Assembly: GCF_004521985.1 (NCBI RefSeq)
Contig: NZ_SBHZ01000002.1
Span: 62,001-126,000 of the forward strand
From: Ectopseudomonas khazarica
GTDB lineage: Bacteria; Pseudomonadota; Gammaproteobacteria; Pseudomonadales; Pseudomonadaceae
DNA: 64,000 nt
Direction: 5' to 3'
This document shows positions 32,142 through 41,622 of the stretch, one piece after another. A program made the translations under genes and the position numbers. The stretch's first letter is position 1, and the number at the start of each line of letters is the position of its first letter. The notes beneath the pieces are model-generated. The model worked only from the letters and a program-made list of their open reading frames with translations. It did not search any database and was not told the DNA's origin.

Positions 32142-34289
32142 TCAGTCCTCGCGCGGCAGCGGCAACGTACTCCAGTCCAGCTGGGCCGGCACCCGCAAGG
32201 CAGTGCCGGCCGGCACCCCCGGCGCCACCAGAAAGCCCTGCATGAAGTTGCAGTGATGCTGCACCAGCCACTCGCGCTGGGCCTGGGTCTCGACCCCTTC
32301 GGCAATCACCTCCAGGCCCAGATGGCGGCCGAGATCGATGATGGTGCTGACCACCGCGGCATCGCGCGGTGAATCGAGCATGTTGGCGATGAACAGGCGG
32401 TCGATCTTCAGCGTATCCAGTTCGAAGTGGCGCAGATAGGCCAGCGACGAGTAGCCGGTGCCGAAATCGTCGATGGCGATCTTCACTCCCAGTTCCCGCA
32501 GGTGACGCAGCTGCGCCTGGGTCAGCTCCAGGTCCTGCATCAGGGCGCTCTCGGTCACCTCGACCTCCAGCTGGCTGGGCTTGAGGCCATGGGAGTCGAG
32601 GACACGCTGCAGGTCGGTGACCAGCTGCGGCATGCCGAACTGCACCGGGCTGACATTCAGGCTCAGCACCATGTCCTCGCCGAACTGGCGCTTGAAGATC
32701 GCCAGCTGCCTGGCCCCTTCCCGGAAGATCCACTCGCCCAGGCGATTGATCAGCCGCGTTTCCTCCAGCAAGGGGATGAACACGTTGGGCGCCACCGTTC
32801 CGGCAACCCGATGCTGCCAGCGCAGCAAGGCCTCGAAGCCGCGCAGACGTCCGCTCGCCAGTTCGAACTGCGGCTGGTAGACCAGCACGAAATCGTCGTT
32901 CTCGATGGCATGGCGCAGGCTTTCCTCGAGCATCAGCCGAGAGCGCGCACGGCCGTTCATCTCTGGCGAGAAGAAGCGGTACTGCTGGCGCCCGGCACGC
33001 TTGGCCTCGTACATCGCCATGTCGGCGGAACGCAGCAGGCCCTCGACGTTCTGCCCGCATTCGGGGAAGCAGGCGATGCCGACGCTGGCGCCCAGGGTGA
33101 CATCGACACCGTCGAGGGTGTGGCGCACCGACACCAGCTCGATCAGTTTCTCCGCCACCCGCGCGGCGTCTTCCGGGTGGCCGAGGTTGTCCAGCAACGC
33201 GGTGAACTCGTCGCCACCGATGCGTGCCAGGCTGTCGTATGGCCGCAGGCAGGCCTTGAGCTGCTCGCCGACCCGGCGCAGCAACTGGTCGCCGACATCA
33301 TGGCCGAGCGAATCGTTGATGCGCTTGAAGCCGTCCAGATCCAGATAGAGCACCGCAAGCCGCTGGCCACTGCGCTCGATGCGCGCCAGCGACGACTCCA
33401 GGGCCTGGTGAAAACCGCGCCGATTGAGCAGGCCGGTCAGGGAGTCGGTCACCGCCTGCGATTCCAGCTGTGCGTGAAGATTGCGCACCACCGACATGTC
33501 CAGGGCAATGACCACCATGGCCCGTTGCAGCCTGGGCAGCGGCGAACAGGACAGCGCCACCGGCAGGCAACCGCCATCGAGCGTGCGCATCATCGCCTCG
33601 TGCACGCGGTAGGTCGCCTCGCGCTTGAAGTGCAGATAGAACTCGGACTGCTGCCAGCCGCCCTCGCAGGCAGGATTCTTGAGAAACGACAGCAGGTCGA
33701 CGCCCTCCAGGTCCCCCACCTCGCCGCCGAGCATCTGCGCCATGGCCGGGTTGGCGAACTGGATGCGCCCGTCTTCCCCGACCACCAGGATGCCTTCGGC
33801 GGCATTGGCCAGGACCGACGCATTGAAGGCGCGAGCACGGTCGAGCTGCAGCGACAGCTGTTGCAGCTCCATACGGTTGCTTTCGTGCTCCAGCAGGCTC
33901 TCGATCTTGTGCCGCAACACGCTGGGATCGAAGGGTTTGAGGACGAAGTCCACGGCACCGGTGCTGTACCCGCGCAGCACCGCTTCATGGGTCTGGGCGA
34001 TGGCCGAGACGAAGATGATCGGCGTCAGCCGGGTGCGCGGATTGCCGCGCATCAGGCGGGCGACTTCGAAGCCGTCCATGCCCGGCATCTGCACATCCAG
34101 CAGGACCAGGCCGACATCGTCCTCGAGCAGATAGCGCAGGGCCTCCTCGCCCGACTTGGCACAGCGCAGCTGCCACTCGCCATCCTCGAGCAGCGCCTGC
34201 ATGGCCTCGAGGTTCTCTATACGGTCGTCCACCACCAGCAGCGTCTGTTTGGCGGGTATGGCAGCGGTCTTGCTCTGCGCCTGGGCCAT
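32142..34289 (-). CDS. Response regulator with REC-PAS-GGDEF-EAL domains
   Basis: Predicted cyclic-di-GMP enzyme of 715 residues. The receiver domain (about 15-135) has LLVVDDRIEN and phosphoacceptor VLLDVQMPGMDG; the PAS domain (about 145-260) has GILVVGEDGRIQFANPAMAQ; GGDEF (about 270-440) has an intact RIGGDEF with an RPYD inhibitory site five residues before it; EAL (about 465-705) has FEALLRW, EVTESAL, IDDFGTGYSS and VIAEGVETQ, so both activities look possible. The ATG at 34289 follows GAGGAG. It starts 44 bases after the hybrid kinase gene, the likely phosphodonor. Confidence 0.95.
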   Translation of the reverse strand: MAQAQSKTAAIPAKQTLLVVDDRIENLEAMQALLEDGEWQLRCAKSGEEALRYLLEDDVGLVLLDVQMPGMDGFEVARLMRGNPRTRLTPIIFVSAIAQTHEAVLRGYSTGAVDFVLKPFDPSVLRHKIESLLEHESNRMELQQLSLQLDRARAFNASVLANAAEGILVVGEDGRIQFANPAMAQMLGGEVGDLEGVDLLSFLKNPACEGGWQQSEFYLHFKREATYRVHEAMMRTLDGGCLPVALSCSPLPRLQRAMVVIALDMSVVRNLHAQLESQAVTDSLTGLLNRRGFHQALESSLARIERSGQRLAVLYLDLDGFKRINDSLGHDVGDQLLRRVGEQLKACLRPYDSLARIGGDEFTALLDNLGHPEDAARVAEKLIELVSVRHTLDGVDVTLGASVGIACFPECGQNVEGLLRSADMAMYEAKRAGRQQYRFFSPEMNGRARSRLMLEESLRHAIENDDFVLVYQPQFELASGRLRGFEALLRWQHRVAGTVAPNVFIPLLEETRLINRLGEWIFREGARQLAIFKRQFGEDMVLSLNVSPVQFGMPQLVTDLQRVLDSHGLKPSQLEVEVTESALMQDLELTQAQLRHLRELGVKIAIDDFGTGYSSLAYLRHFELDTLKIDRLFIANMLDSPRDAAVVSTIIDLGRHLGLEVIAEGVETQAQREWLVQHHCNFMQGFLVAPGVPAGTALRVPAQLDWSTLPLPRED

Positions 34290-34333
34290 CACTACTCCTC
34301 TATCCTTCGCCCTTGCATCAGTTGCTCCTGAGA

Positions 34334-37300
34334 TCAGGGTAGATCATTGCCGGTCGATGGCACGGCTGACATGCCCAGCCAGTGCTCCAGCATGGCCAGC
34401 AGCTCATCGCGCTTGACCGGCTTGGCCATGTAGTCGTCGGCGCCCGCGGTGATGCACTTCTCGCGATCGCCCTTCATGGCGTGCGCGGTGAGGGCGATGA
34501 TCGGGATCACGCAGCCATGTTCCTGCTTGAGCAGGCGTGTCGCGGTATAGCCATCCATGTTGGGCATCGCCATGTCCATCAGGATCAGGTCGAAGGGCTC
34601 ACGCTGGTAGCTGGCGATGGCCTCGACCCCATCGGTGGCCGAGCTGACCTGTAACCCGGCCTCGTCGAGCAGTGCGGTCAGCGCGTAGACGTTACGCACG
34701 TCGTCATCGACCAGCAGAATGCGTCGCCCCTGCAGGCTGCCGGCCTGTGGCTCGGCCTGCTGCGGCGCGCGCACGTCGCCCAGGAAGCCCTGCACCGCCT
34801 GGCACAGCGCCTGGGTATCGTCGCCATGCTTGCGCACCACCACGGCACTGTAGCGGCGCAGGCGCTGCAGGGTCTGCTGGGTCACGTCCACCCCGGTATT
34901 GATGACGATGCGCGTCCCCTGCAGCGAGCGCATCTGGTTGAGGCTGTCGAGCAGGGCGAAGCCGTCCTGGTCGGGCAGGTCCAGGTCGATCACCAGCGCG
35001 CAGAACTGCCCCTGCGCATACGCCAGGCGCGCCTGCTCGCCGTCGGCGCACGCGCAGACCTTGAACCCCAGCGCGGTCAGTTGCTCACGGTAGTGCTCGC
35101 GCTCCACCTCCACGTCCTCGACCAGCAACAGCGCGGTCTCCTGCGCCGCACCATGCTGCAGTTCGATGAAGACCTGCTCCAGCTCATCGGTGCCGATCGG
35201 CTTGACCAGGTAGCGCGTGCCGTCGTCGTTCCAGCCCGCCGGCTGCGGTACGCAGGAGATGATGTGTACCGGTGTATGACGATGCGTCGGCTGGGCACGC
35301 AGCCGCCGGAACAGCTGCCAGCCACTGAGATCCGGCAGGAGGATGTCGAGGATCACCGCATTGAACGACTCCTGCTGCAGCACCCCCAGCGCCTGCAGGC
35401 CGGTGCGGCAGTGGACGCTGGAGAAGCCGTGGGAATGGGCTTCCTCGGCGATCACTGCGGCGAAATTGGCGTCATCCTCGACGATCAGCAACGGCGGCCC
35501 CTCGCCGGCGCGTTGCGGCCCCTCGACAGGCGCCTCGACATTCATCGGCGCGACCTGCACCGGCAACCTGACGGTGAAGGTGGAACCCTGCCCCGGCGCG
35601 CTCTGCAGGCTGATATCGCCATCCAGCGCCAGGACCAGCTGGCGGGTGATCGCCAGCCCCAGGCCGGTACCGCCGAAACGGCGGCTGGTGGAACCGTCGA
35701 TCTGCTGGAAGGCCTGGAAGATCTGCTCGTGCTGCGCCGGATCGATGCCGATCCCGCTGTCCCGCACGCTGAAGCACAGCAGCTCGCGCTCGTCGTCCTG
35801 GCGTCCCTCGCTGCTGACGGTCAGGGTGACCTCGCCGTGGTCGGTGAACTTCAACGCGTTGGACAGCAGGTTGCGCAGGATCTGGTGCAGGCGCACGCGG
35901 TCGGTATGGATCACGCGCGGCACACCGGCGTCGAGCTGCGTATGCAGACGCAGGCCCTTGAGTTCGGCCATCGGCCGCAGGCTGGCATCCAGTTCCACCA
36001 GCACGTCCTGCATGTTGATCGGCTCGAGCTTGAGCTGCATGCGCCCGGATTCGACCTTGGCCAGGTCGAGCACATCGTTGATCAGCTGCAACAGGTCGCT
36101 GCCGGCACGGTGCACGATGTCGGCATGCTTGCTCTGTTTCTCCGTCAGGTTGCCCGCCAGGTTCTGCCGCAACTGGTCGCTGAGGATCAGAATGCTGTTG
36201 AGCGGCGTGCGCAGCTCATGCGACATGTTGGCGAGGAACTCGGACTTGTAGCGGTTGGCCAGCAGCAGTTGCTCGGCCTGCTCGCGCAGTTTCTGTTCGG
36301 CGGCCTTGCGCTCGCTGATGTCGATGATCACCGCCTGCACCAGGCTCTCGTCGCCACTGCGAATGGGCGAAAGGCCCACCTCCAGGGGGATCATCCGCCC
36401 CTCGCGATGCAGGCCGAACAGCTCGCGATTACCGCCCATGCGCCGTTGCTCGGGCATAGCCTGGTAGCCACGGCGCATAGCCACATGGCTACCGCGCTGT
36501 GCCGCCGGCAACAGCATCTCGACCGGCTCACCCAGCAGCATCTGCCGCTCGTAGCCGAACAGCAGCTCGGTCTGGCGGTTGACCATGGCGATACGACCGA
36601 GCCCGTCGACCAGCAGGATGGCGTTGGGCGATGCCTCCACCACCAGACGGAAGCGCTCCTCCGCCACCTTGCGCGCACGCAGATCGACCAGGTTGATCAG
36701 GTAGCTGCTGCCCTCGTGCAACGGGTTCAGGCTGATGCTGACCGGAATCGACTCGCCACGCAGGGTACGCACCGTGCGTTCGTCGCTCTCGGCCAGCTGT
36801 TGCTGCAGGTCCTTGGGCGATTCGATATTGGCCAGCATGCGCAGCACCGATTCGCCAGGCAGCGCGTTCAGCGGGCAGTCGAACAGCTCCGCGGCGCTGC
36901 GGTTGGCCATCTCGATCCGCCCCTCGGCGTCGCAGAGCAGCGTGGCGACCGGCAGGCGCTCGACCAGCAGGCGGAAGCGTTCCTCGCGCTCCTGCAGGGC
37001 CTGCCCTGCCATCTCGCTGATGTTCAGCTTGCGTTCACGCTGATAGAGGAAGCCGCCGAACAGCAGCGACAGCATCAGAGCGGCGACCAGACCCGCCCAG
37101 AGCCCCAGTGTGCCGGTTCGATCGATCAGGCTGCGCTCGTACTCCGGCGTGCCGAATACCTCCAGCTGCCAGGTACGGCCATACAACGACAGCTCCTGCT
37201 GATAGCTGAACAGCGGCGACCAGTCGTTGACGCCGACCTCCTGGCTGAGCAGCTGCAGATCGGTGGCCCGGGGGTCCTTGAGCTGGATGTCGAACAGCCG

Positions 37301-38050
37301 CGTCTGCCGTCCGAGAATCCCCTCGATGAGGTCGTGGCTGCGAAACGCACCGTGGACGAGTCCCAGCAAGGCGGCCCGGCGCTGTTCGGCGGAGTTGACC
37401 GGCACGCCCGGACGATACACGGGCAGATAGAGCAGCACGCCGGACTGGACGTTGACATCCACCTCCTGACGCAGCACCAGCGGCCCGCTCAGGCTCGCCT
37501 CACCGGTATCGACACTGCGCTCGACCGCCGTGCGACGAACCGTCTCGCTGAGCATGTCGTAGCCGAGCACGCGCCTGTTGCGCCAATCCAGCGGGCTGAC
37601 GTAGTCGATCGGCAGATAGTGCTCGCGATCGCCACTCGGGAAGATCTGGTAATCGAAGCGGCCGTCGCCCTTCACCTCAGCGGCGAAGTCAGCCAGTTGC
37701 TCGGGCGTCAGGTAGCGTGACCAGGCGACAGCCTGGATGCCTGGATAGCGGTCCTGCAGCTGCAGCTGGTCCACCGCTCGCTCCCACTCCGCGAGCGTGA
37801 CCTGGTCACTGCCGATCATCAGGCCTGCGATACCCCGCAGCACCATCTCGTAGGCCTGCATGCGCGCCAGCACACGCTGGCCGATGTCCTGGGCCTCCTG
37901 CTGGAAGCCCCTCTGGCTCTCCTCCCGCGCACGCTCCTGCAGGGTGTTCCACTGCCAGAAGATCAGGCCACTCAGCCCCAACATGAGGCCAAGCGCCACC
38001 AACAACGGTGTCCAGGGCCATGGCGGCCGCTTGACAGCTCTGTCGTCCAT
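34334..38050 (-). CDS. CHASE-PAS hybrid sensor histidine kinase with three receiver domains
   Basis: A 1238-residue inner-membrane kinase. A membrane segment at about 15-33 and another at about 322-341 bracket a periplasmic CHASE domain (QDRYPGIQAVAWSRYLTPEQ, GYDMLSETVRRTA). Then come two PAS domains (about 355-470 and 475-595), HisKA with the phosphorylated His near 611 in NMSHELRTPLNSIL, HATPase with GTGLGLAITRQL, and three receivers with acceptor Asp near 901 (ILDILLPDLSG), 1024 (VIDLDLPDQDG) and 1158 (LMDMAMPNMDG). No Hpt domain is present. It is upstream of the REC-GGDEF-EAL gene and probably co-transcribed. Confidence 0.94.
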   Translation of the reverse strand: MDDRAVKRPPWPWTPLLVALGLMLGLSGLIFWQWNTLQERAREESQRGFQQEAQDIGQRVLARMQAYEMVLRGIAGLMIGSDQVTLAEWERAVDQLQLQDRYPGIQAVAWSRYLTPEQLADFAAEVKGDGRFDYQIFPSGDREHYLPIDYVSPLDWRNRRVLGYDMLSETVRRTAVERSVDTGEASLSGPLVLRQEVDVNVQSGVLLYLPVYRPGVPVNSAEQRRAALLGLVHGAFRSHDLIEGILGRQTRLFDIQLKDPRATDLQLLSQEVGVNDWSPLFSYQQELSLYGRTWQLEVFGTPEYERSLIDRTGTLGLWAGLVAALMLSLLFGGFLYQRERKLNISEMAGQALQEREERFRLLVERLPVATLLCDAEGRIEMANRSAAELFDCPLNALPGESVLRMLANIESPKDLQQQLAESDERTVRTLRGESIPVSISLNPLHEGSSYLINLVDLRARKVAEERFRLVVEASPNAILLVDGLGRIAMVNRQTELLFGYERQMLLGEPVEMLLPAAQRGSHVAMRRGYQAMPEQRRMGGNRELFGLHREGRMIPLEVGLSPIRSGDESLVQAVIIDISERKAAEQKLREQAEQLLLANRYKSEFLANMSHELRTPLNSILILSDQLRQNLAGNLTEKQSKHADIVHRAGSDLLQLINDVLDLAKVESGRMQLKLEPINMQDVLVELDASLRPMAELKGLRLHTQLDAGVPRVIHTDRVRLHQILRNLLSNALKFTDHGEVTLTVSSEGRQDDERELLCFSVRDSGIGIDPAQHEQIFQAFQQIDGSTSRRFGGTGLGLAITRQLVLALDGDISLQSAPGQGSTFTVRLPVQVAPMNVEAPVEGPQRAGEGPPLLIVEDDANFAAVIAEEAHSHGFSSVHCRTGLQALGVLQQESFNAVILDILLPDLSGWQLFRRLRAQPTHRHTPVHIISCVPQPAGWNDDGTRYLVKPIGTDELEQVFIELQHGAAQETALLLVEDVEVEREHYREQLTALGFKVCACADGEQARLAYAQGQFCALVIDLDLPDQDGFALLDSLNQMRSLQGTRIVINTGVDVTQQTLQRLRRYSAVVVRKHGDDTQALCQAVQGFLGDVRAPQQAEPQAGSLQGRRILLVDDDVRNVYALTALLDEAGLQVSSATDGVEAIASYQREPFDLILMDMAMPNMDGYTATRLLKQEHGCVIPIIALTAHAMKGDREKCITAGADDYMAKPVKRDELLAMLEHWLGMSAVPSTGNDLP

Positions 38051-38239
38051 TCACACTCCTTCGGTCATCCAGAACCAACACCGACAGCCGAGCTGTCCGT
38101 GGGTTTTACAGAACCATAAAAAGCATTCTAGTCAGGTTTTGAATGACTGGCCTTTTGCCAGGGGAGATACGACAGGCGGTCAGAAAACGCGAAGATGGCG
38201 CCAGCCCGGCGGCGAACGCTCTGCAGCCGCGGCCACAAA

Positions 38240-38262
38240 AAAGCCCCCGGAACGGGGGCTTT
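38240..38262 (-). terminator. Terminator after the first OmpA-type lipoprotein gene
   Basis: aaagccccc and gggggcttt around ggaac, with the A-run at 38237-38242 reading as T-run on the minus strand. Confidence 0.85.
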
Positions 38263-38280
38263 CGTCAGCCTGGCGGCGCC

Positions 38281-38937
38281 TCAGAGCGGGCGCAGGTTGA
38301 TCTCGACACGGCGGTTCTGCGCACGCCCCGCCTCGCTGGCGTTGCTCGCGATCGGCTGGCTCGGGCCGGCGCCGTAAGCGGAGATGCGCTGGCCCGGCAC
38401 GCCGTTGGCCGTCAGGTAGTTGGCCACGCTCTGCGCGCGACGCTGCGACAGGCTCTGGTTCAGTTCCTGGGAACCGGTGCTGTCGGTGTGGCCGACGATG
38501 TTCACCCCGTTCTTGTCGAACTCCTTGAACACCAGCACCAGCGAGTTGAGCGTCGGGTAGAAGCCGCTGGAGATGTCGGCGGAATTGCTGGCGAAGGTGA
38601 TGTTACCCGGCATGATCAGCTTCAGATCGTCGCCGTTGCGCTGGACCTGCACGCCGGTGCCCTGCAGGGTCTGGCGCAGCTTGGCTTCCTGGGTGTCGAC
38701 GTAGTAGCCGTAGCCACCGCCGGCCGCGCCACCGACGGCTGCACCGATCAGCGCGCCCTTGGCACGATCCTTCTTGCTCGAGGTCGCCGCACCGATCACC
38801 GCGCCGGTCACCGCGCCGACACCGCCATAGATACCGGCTTTACCAGCCTGCTGCTCACCGGTGTAGGGATTGGTGGTGCAGCCAGCCAACATGGCCATGA
38901 GCGCAGTGGCTGCGATCAGATTACGCCTAGTTTTCAT
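38281..38937 (-). CDS. OmpA-family glycine-zipper lipoprotein (YiaD-like), copy 1
   Basis: Outer-membrane lipoprotein of 218 residues that binds peptidoglycan. The signal peptide has lipobox LAGC with Cys at 20. A glycine-zipper segment (about 35-78; GGVGAVTGAVIGAA, GALIGAAVGGAAGGGYGYY) is followed by the OmpA_C domain (about 105-218) with NIVGHTDSTGSQELNQSLSQ and NRRVEINLRPL. A paralogue follows at 39087-39755 on the same strand, each with its own upstream gap. Confidence 0.93.
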   Translation of the reverse strand: MKTRRNLIAATALMAMLAGCTTNPYTGEQQAGKAGIYGGVGAVTGAVIGAATSSKKDRAKGALIGAAVGGAAGGGYGYYVDTQEAKLRQTLQGTGVQVQRNGDDLKLIMPGNITFASNSADISSGFYPTLNSLVLVFKEFDKNGVNIVGHTDSTGSQELNQSLSQRRAQSVANYLTANGVPGQRISAYGAGPSQPIASNASEAGRAQNRRVEINLRPL

Positions 38938-39086
38938 AAGGTTTCCTTTGAGATTTCTTCTGGTATCGGGCAGACATGCCGCAGTCTTCGAGCGCCTCGA
39001 GGGCCGCGAAGTTCAACCCTAGCTTAGCAGCCGGCGCATGCCAGAACTGCGACACAGGGCCAATCCGGCCAGTCGTTGCGCAGGAG

Positions 39087-39755
39087 TCACTGCACGCCCG
39101 GCAGCGGCCGCAGGGTCACTTCGACACGCCGGTTCTGCGCCCGGCCCTCGGCCGTGGTATTGCTTGCCAGCGGTTGGTCCGGTCCCATGCCCCGGGTGCT
39201 CAGGCGACCCGGATCGACGCCCTGCGCCAGCAGGTAGTCCGCGACGCTCTGCGCCCGGCGCTGCGACAGGTCCATGTTGTAGGCGTGCGAACCCGTGCTG
39301 TCGGTGTGGCCGACGATCTCGATACTGTTCTGGTTGTACTGGCGAAACGAGTTGGCCAGGTTGTTCAGCGGCTGATAGAAGCTGCTGGATATCTGTGCCG
39401 AGTCGGTAGCGAAGGTGATGTTGCCGGGCATGACCAGCTGGATCACGTCGCCCTGGCGCTGCACCTCCACACCAGTGCCCTGCATGCTGCGGCGCAGCTC
39501 TTCTTCCTGCTTGTCGGCGTAGTAGCCGTAGCCCGCCGCAGCGGCACCGGCGACGGCAGCGCCGATCAGCGCACCCTTGCCTCGGTTGTCGTGGTTGATC
39601 AAGGCGCCGGCCGCGGCGCCCGCAAGCGCCCCGATACCGCCATAGGTGGCGGCCCGGTTGGAGCTGGGGGCGCTCTGGTCATAGGGATTCTGCGAAGCGC
39701 AGCCGCCCAGCAGCAGCGCGGAGGAACACAGGGCAATCAGTGTCGAGCGGAACAT
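39087..39755 (-). CDS. OmpA-family glycine-zipper lipoprotein, copy 2
   Basis: Paralogue of the neighbouring lipoprotein: 222 residues, lipobox LGGC with Cys at 19, glycine zipper (GGIGALAGAAAGALI, KGALIGAAVAGAAAAGYGYY) and OmpA_C domain with IEIVGHTDSTGSHAYNMDLS and NRRVEVTLRPLPG. The two share the same domain order and core words such as VMPGNITFA, so they arose by tandem duplication. The start at 39755 gives a normal signal peptide; 41 upstream codons are not conserved. Confidence 0.92.
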   Translation of the reverse strand: MFRSTLIALCSSALLLGGCASQNPYDQSAPSSNRAATYGGIGALAGAAAGALINHDNRGKGALIGAAVAGAAAAGYGYYADKQEEELRRSMQGTGVEVQRQGDVIQLVMPGNITFATDSAQISSSFYQPLNNLANSFRQYNQNSIEIVGHTDSTGSHAYNMDLSQRRAQSVADYLLAQGVDPGRLSTRGMGPDQPLASNTTAEGRAQNRRVEVTLRPLPGVQ

Positions 39756-39819
39756 GAAGGCATCTCCATGAACGGGGGATGATGGCCTTTTGATCGGTAT
39801 TCGCTCGATTAGTGCCCCG

Positions 39820-40467
39820 TCAGGCGCGAATAAAGGGGTTCTCGCGCATCTCGTCGCCCAGTCGTGTGTCGGGACCATGGCCGGTCACCACCGTGGCCTC
39901 TTCATCCAGACGATACAGGCGCTGTTTGATCGAGCGCTCGATGGTGGCGTAGTCACCGCCCCACAGGTCGGTACGGCCGATGCCCCGGCGGAACAGCGTG
40001 TCCCCCGCGATCAGCAACTTGGCCTCCTCGAACCAGAAGCTCATCGAGCCGGGCGTGTGCCCGGGTGTATGCAGGGCCACGCCACAGCCGCAGGCCAGCT
40101 CCTCGTCGTCATCCAGCCACTGGTCCGGCGCCGGCACCGGCGTGTAGGGCACGCCGAACATGCTGCACTGCATCTCCAGGTTGTCCCAGAGGAACTGATC
40201 CTCCTTGTGCAGGTGCAGCGTCGCTCCGGTCTTCTCCTTCATCTGCCCGGATGCGAGGAAGTGATCGAGGTGGGCATGGGTGTGGATGATGCTCACGACC
40301 TTGAGCCCGTGGACATCCAGGCGCGCCATGATCAGATCGGGGTTGCCGCCCGGATCGACCACGATGGCCTTCTTCGTCAGCGGATCACCGATGATGGTGC
40401 AGTTGCACTGCAGCGGGCCGACGGGAAAGGTTTCGCGGATCAGGGCTGGGCGTTCGGCGGTGCTCAT
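39820..40467 (-). CDS. Metallo-beta-lactamase-fold hydrolase (glyoxalase II-like)
   Basis: A 215-residue zinc hydrolase of the YcbL/glyoxalase II-like group. The metal motif IIHTHAHLDH gives HxHxDH; further ligands are in HTPGHTPGSMSFW and AGDTLFRRGIGRTDLWGGD, with VTGHGPDT at the end. The substrate is probably a thioester such as a lactoyl-glutathione-like compound, not determined here. Its ATG overlaps the AraC-family stop by one base (TGATG), so the two genes are translationally coupled. Confidence 0.92.
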   Translation of the reverse strand: MSTAERPALIRETFPVGPLQCNCTIIGDPLTKKAIVVDPGGNPDLIMARLDVHGLKVVSIIHTHAHLDHFLASGQMKEKTGATLHLHKEDQFLWDNLEMQCSMFGVPYTPVPAPDQWLDDDEELACGCGVALHTPGHTPGSMSFWFEEAKLLIAGDTLFRRGIGRTDLWGGDYATIERSIKQRLYRLDEEATVVTGHGPDTRLGDEMRENPFIRA

Positions 40468-41489
40468 CAGGGGGCCTCGTTGCGGTAGTCGACGGGCAGT
40501 TTACCGGTCCACTTGCGGAATGCACGACGGAAGTTGGACGGGTCACTGAAGCCCAGCAGCTGCGCGATTTCATACAGCGGCAGGTGCGTGGTGGTCAGGT
40601 ACTGCAGGGCCAGGCGCCTGCGCACGTCATCCAGCACCTGCTGATAGCTGGTGCCCATCTGCGCCAGGTGCCGGCGCAGGCTGCGGCCGCTGGTGTGCAG
40701 GGCGCTTGCCGCGCTGTCCAGATCGGGAAAGTCGCCAGGGCGAGCGAGCAACAACCGGCGCACGCGCGTGAGCAGGCCATCCTGCACATCGAGGCTGGCC
40801 AGCAGCGCCTCGCACTGCTGCTCGCACATCTGCACCGTGGCCGGGTTGGCCAGCGCCATCGGGCGCTGCAGGTAGTGCCGGGGCAGACGCAGCCAGTGGC
40901 AGGGCTGCTCGAACTGCGCAGCGACGCCGAACACCTCGGCATAACGCCCGGCATAGTCCGGTGCGGCATGGGCGAAGCCGACCGCAAGGCCCTGCAGCGC
41001 TTCGCCCAGGAGAAAACGCGCGATGGTGTGGATGCTGGTCAGCAGCCCCTCGGCGGCAAAACGCGACTGCGGCCCCATGGGGAACGACTCGACCGCACGC
41101 AGTTCCATGGCATCGCCCTGCTCCACCAGCTCGAGGTCGAAGGCCAGGCCCAGCACGCGGTAATACTTCAAGGCGAACTGCAGCGCCTTGCCCAGATCCG
41201 CGCTGGACAGCACGGCATAGCCGAGGATGCCATGGGTGGAAACGTTGAGCCGCTGCCCCAGCACCAGGCCGAGCGCCGGTTCTCCACAGCGCTCCAGTGC
41301 GGCCTGGGTGAGCAGGTGGAAATCGAGGAAGGACAGGCGGCCATTGGGGCTGCCCAGTACTTCGGGGCGGACCCGTGCGGCGGCGAACAGCTCGGCGCGT
41401 GCCTGGCCCAGTTCTTCGGCCAGCGCCAGCAATGCCTCGGCGTAGGCCACGGGCACCAGTTCGGCGGTGAGGTTGAGGGCGTGCTTCAT
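40467..41489 (-). CDS. AraC-family transcriptional regulator
   Basis: A 340-residue activator of the PF12625 plus HTH_18 type (same architecture as OruR/ArgR-like and virulence regulators of Pseudomonas). The N-terminal ligand domain (about 20-205) contains GILGYAVLSSADLGKALQFALKYY; the C-terminal double helix-turn-helix (about 240-335) contains SGRSLRRHLAQMGTSYQQVLDDVRR and LGFSDPSNFRRAFRKWTG. Its ligand is unknown. It is coupled to the metallo-hydrolase gene and divergent from the PF10118-type gene. Two 20-base direct repeats lie in the shared region. Confidence 0.93.
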   Translation of the reverse strand: MKHALNLTAELVPVAYAEALLALAEELGQARAELFAAARVRPEVLGSPNGRLSFLDFHLLTQAALERCGEPALGLVLGQRLNVSTHGILGYAVLSSADLGKALQFALKYYRVLGLAFDLELVEQGDAMELRAVESFPMGPQSRFAAEGLLTSIHTIARFLLGEALQGLAVGFAHAAPDYAGRYAEVFGVAAQFEQPCHWLRLPRHYLQRPMALANPATVQMCEQQCEALLASLDVQDGLLTRVRRLLLARPGDFPDLDSAASALHTSGRSLRRHLAQMGTSYQQVLDDVRRRLALQYLTTTHLPLYEIAQLLGFSDPSNFRRAFRKWTGKLPVDYRNEAP

Positions 41490-41507
41490 CGAGGGGTTGT
41501 TCCGGCG

Positions 41508-41527
41508 ACTGGCCGTAAATGACCGTC
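41508..41527 (+). promoter_or_regulatory. Direct repeat, copy 1, AraC-gene side
   Basis: ACTGGCCGTAAATGACCGTC, matching 16 of 20 bases of the copy at 41603. AraC-family proteins typically bind directly repeated sites, so this is a candidate autoregulatory site 18 bases upstream of the araC-type start. Confidence 0.45.
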
Positions 41528-41602
41528 CTGAACGCAGACCTTAACCCAGCACATCGCTGTTCGCGGCCGCACTGCCCCCCTAACTTTCTGCTGGAAAAAC
41601 GC

Positions 41603-41622
41603 ACTGGCCAGATATGACTGTC
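41603..41622 (+). promoter_or_regulatory. Direct repeat, copy 2, upstream of the PF10118-type gene
   Basis: ACTGGCCAGATATGACTGTC, 95 bases from copy 1 and in the same orientation. A candidate activator site 81 bases before the PF10118-type ATG. Confidence 0.45.
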
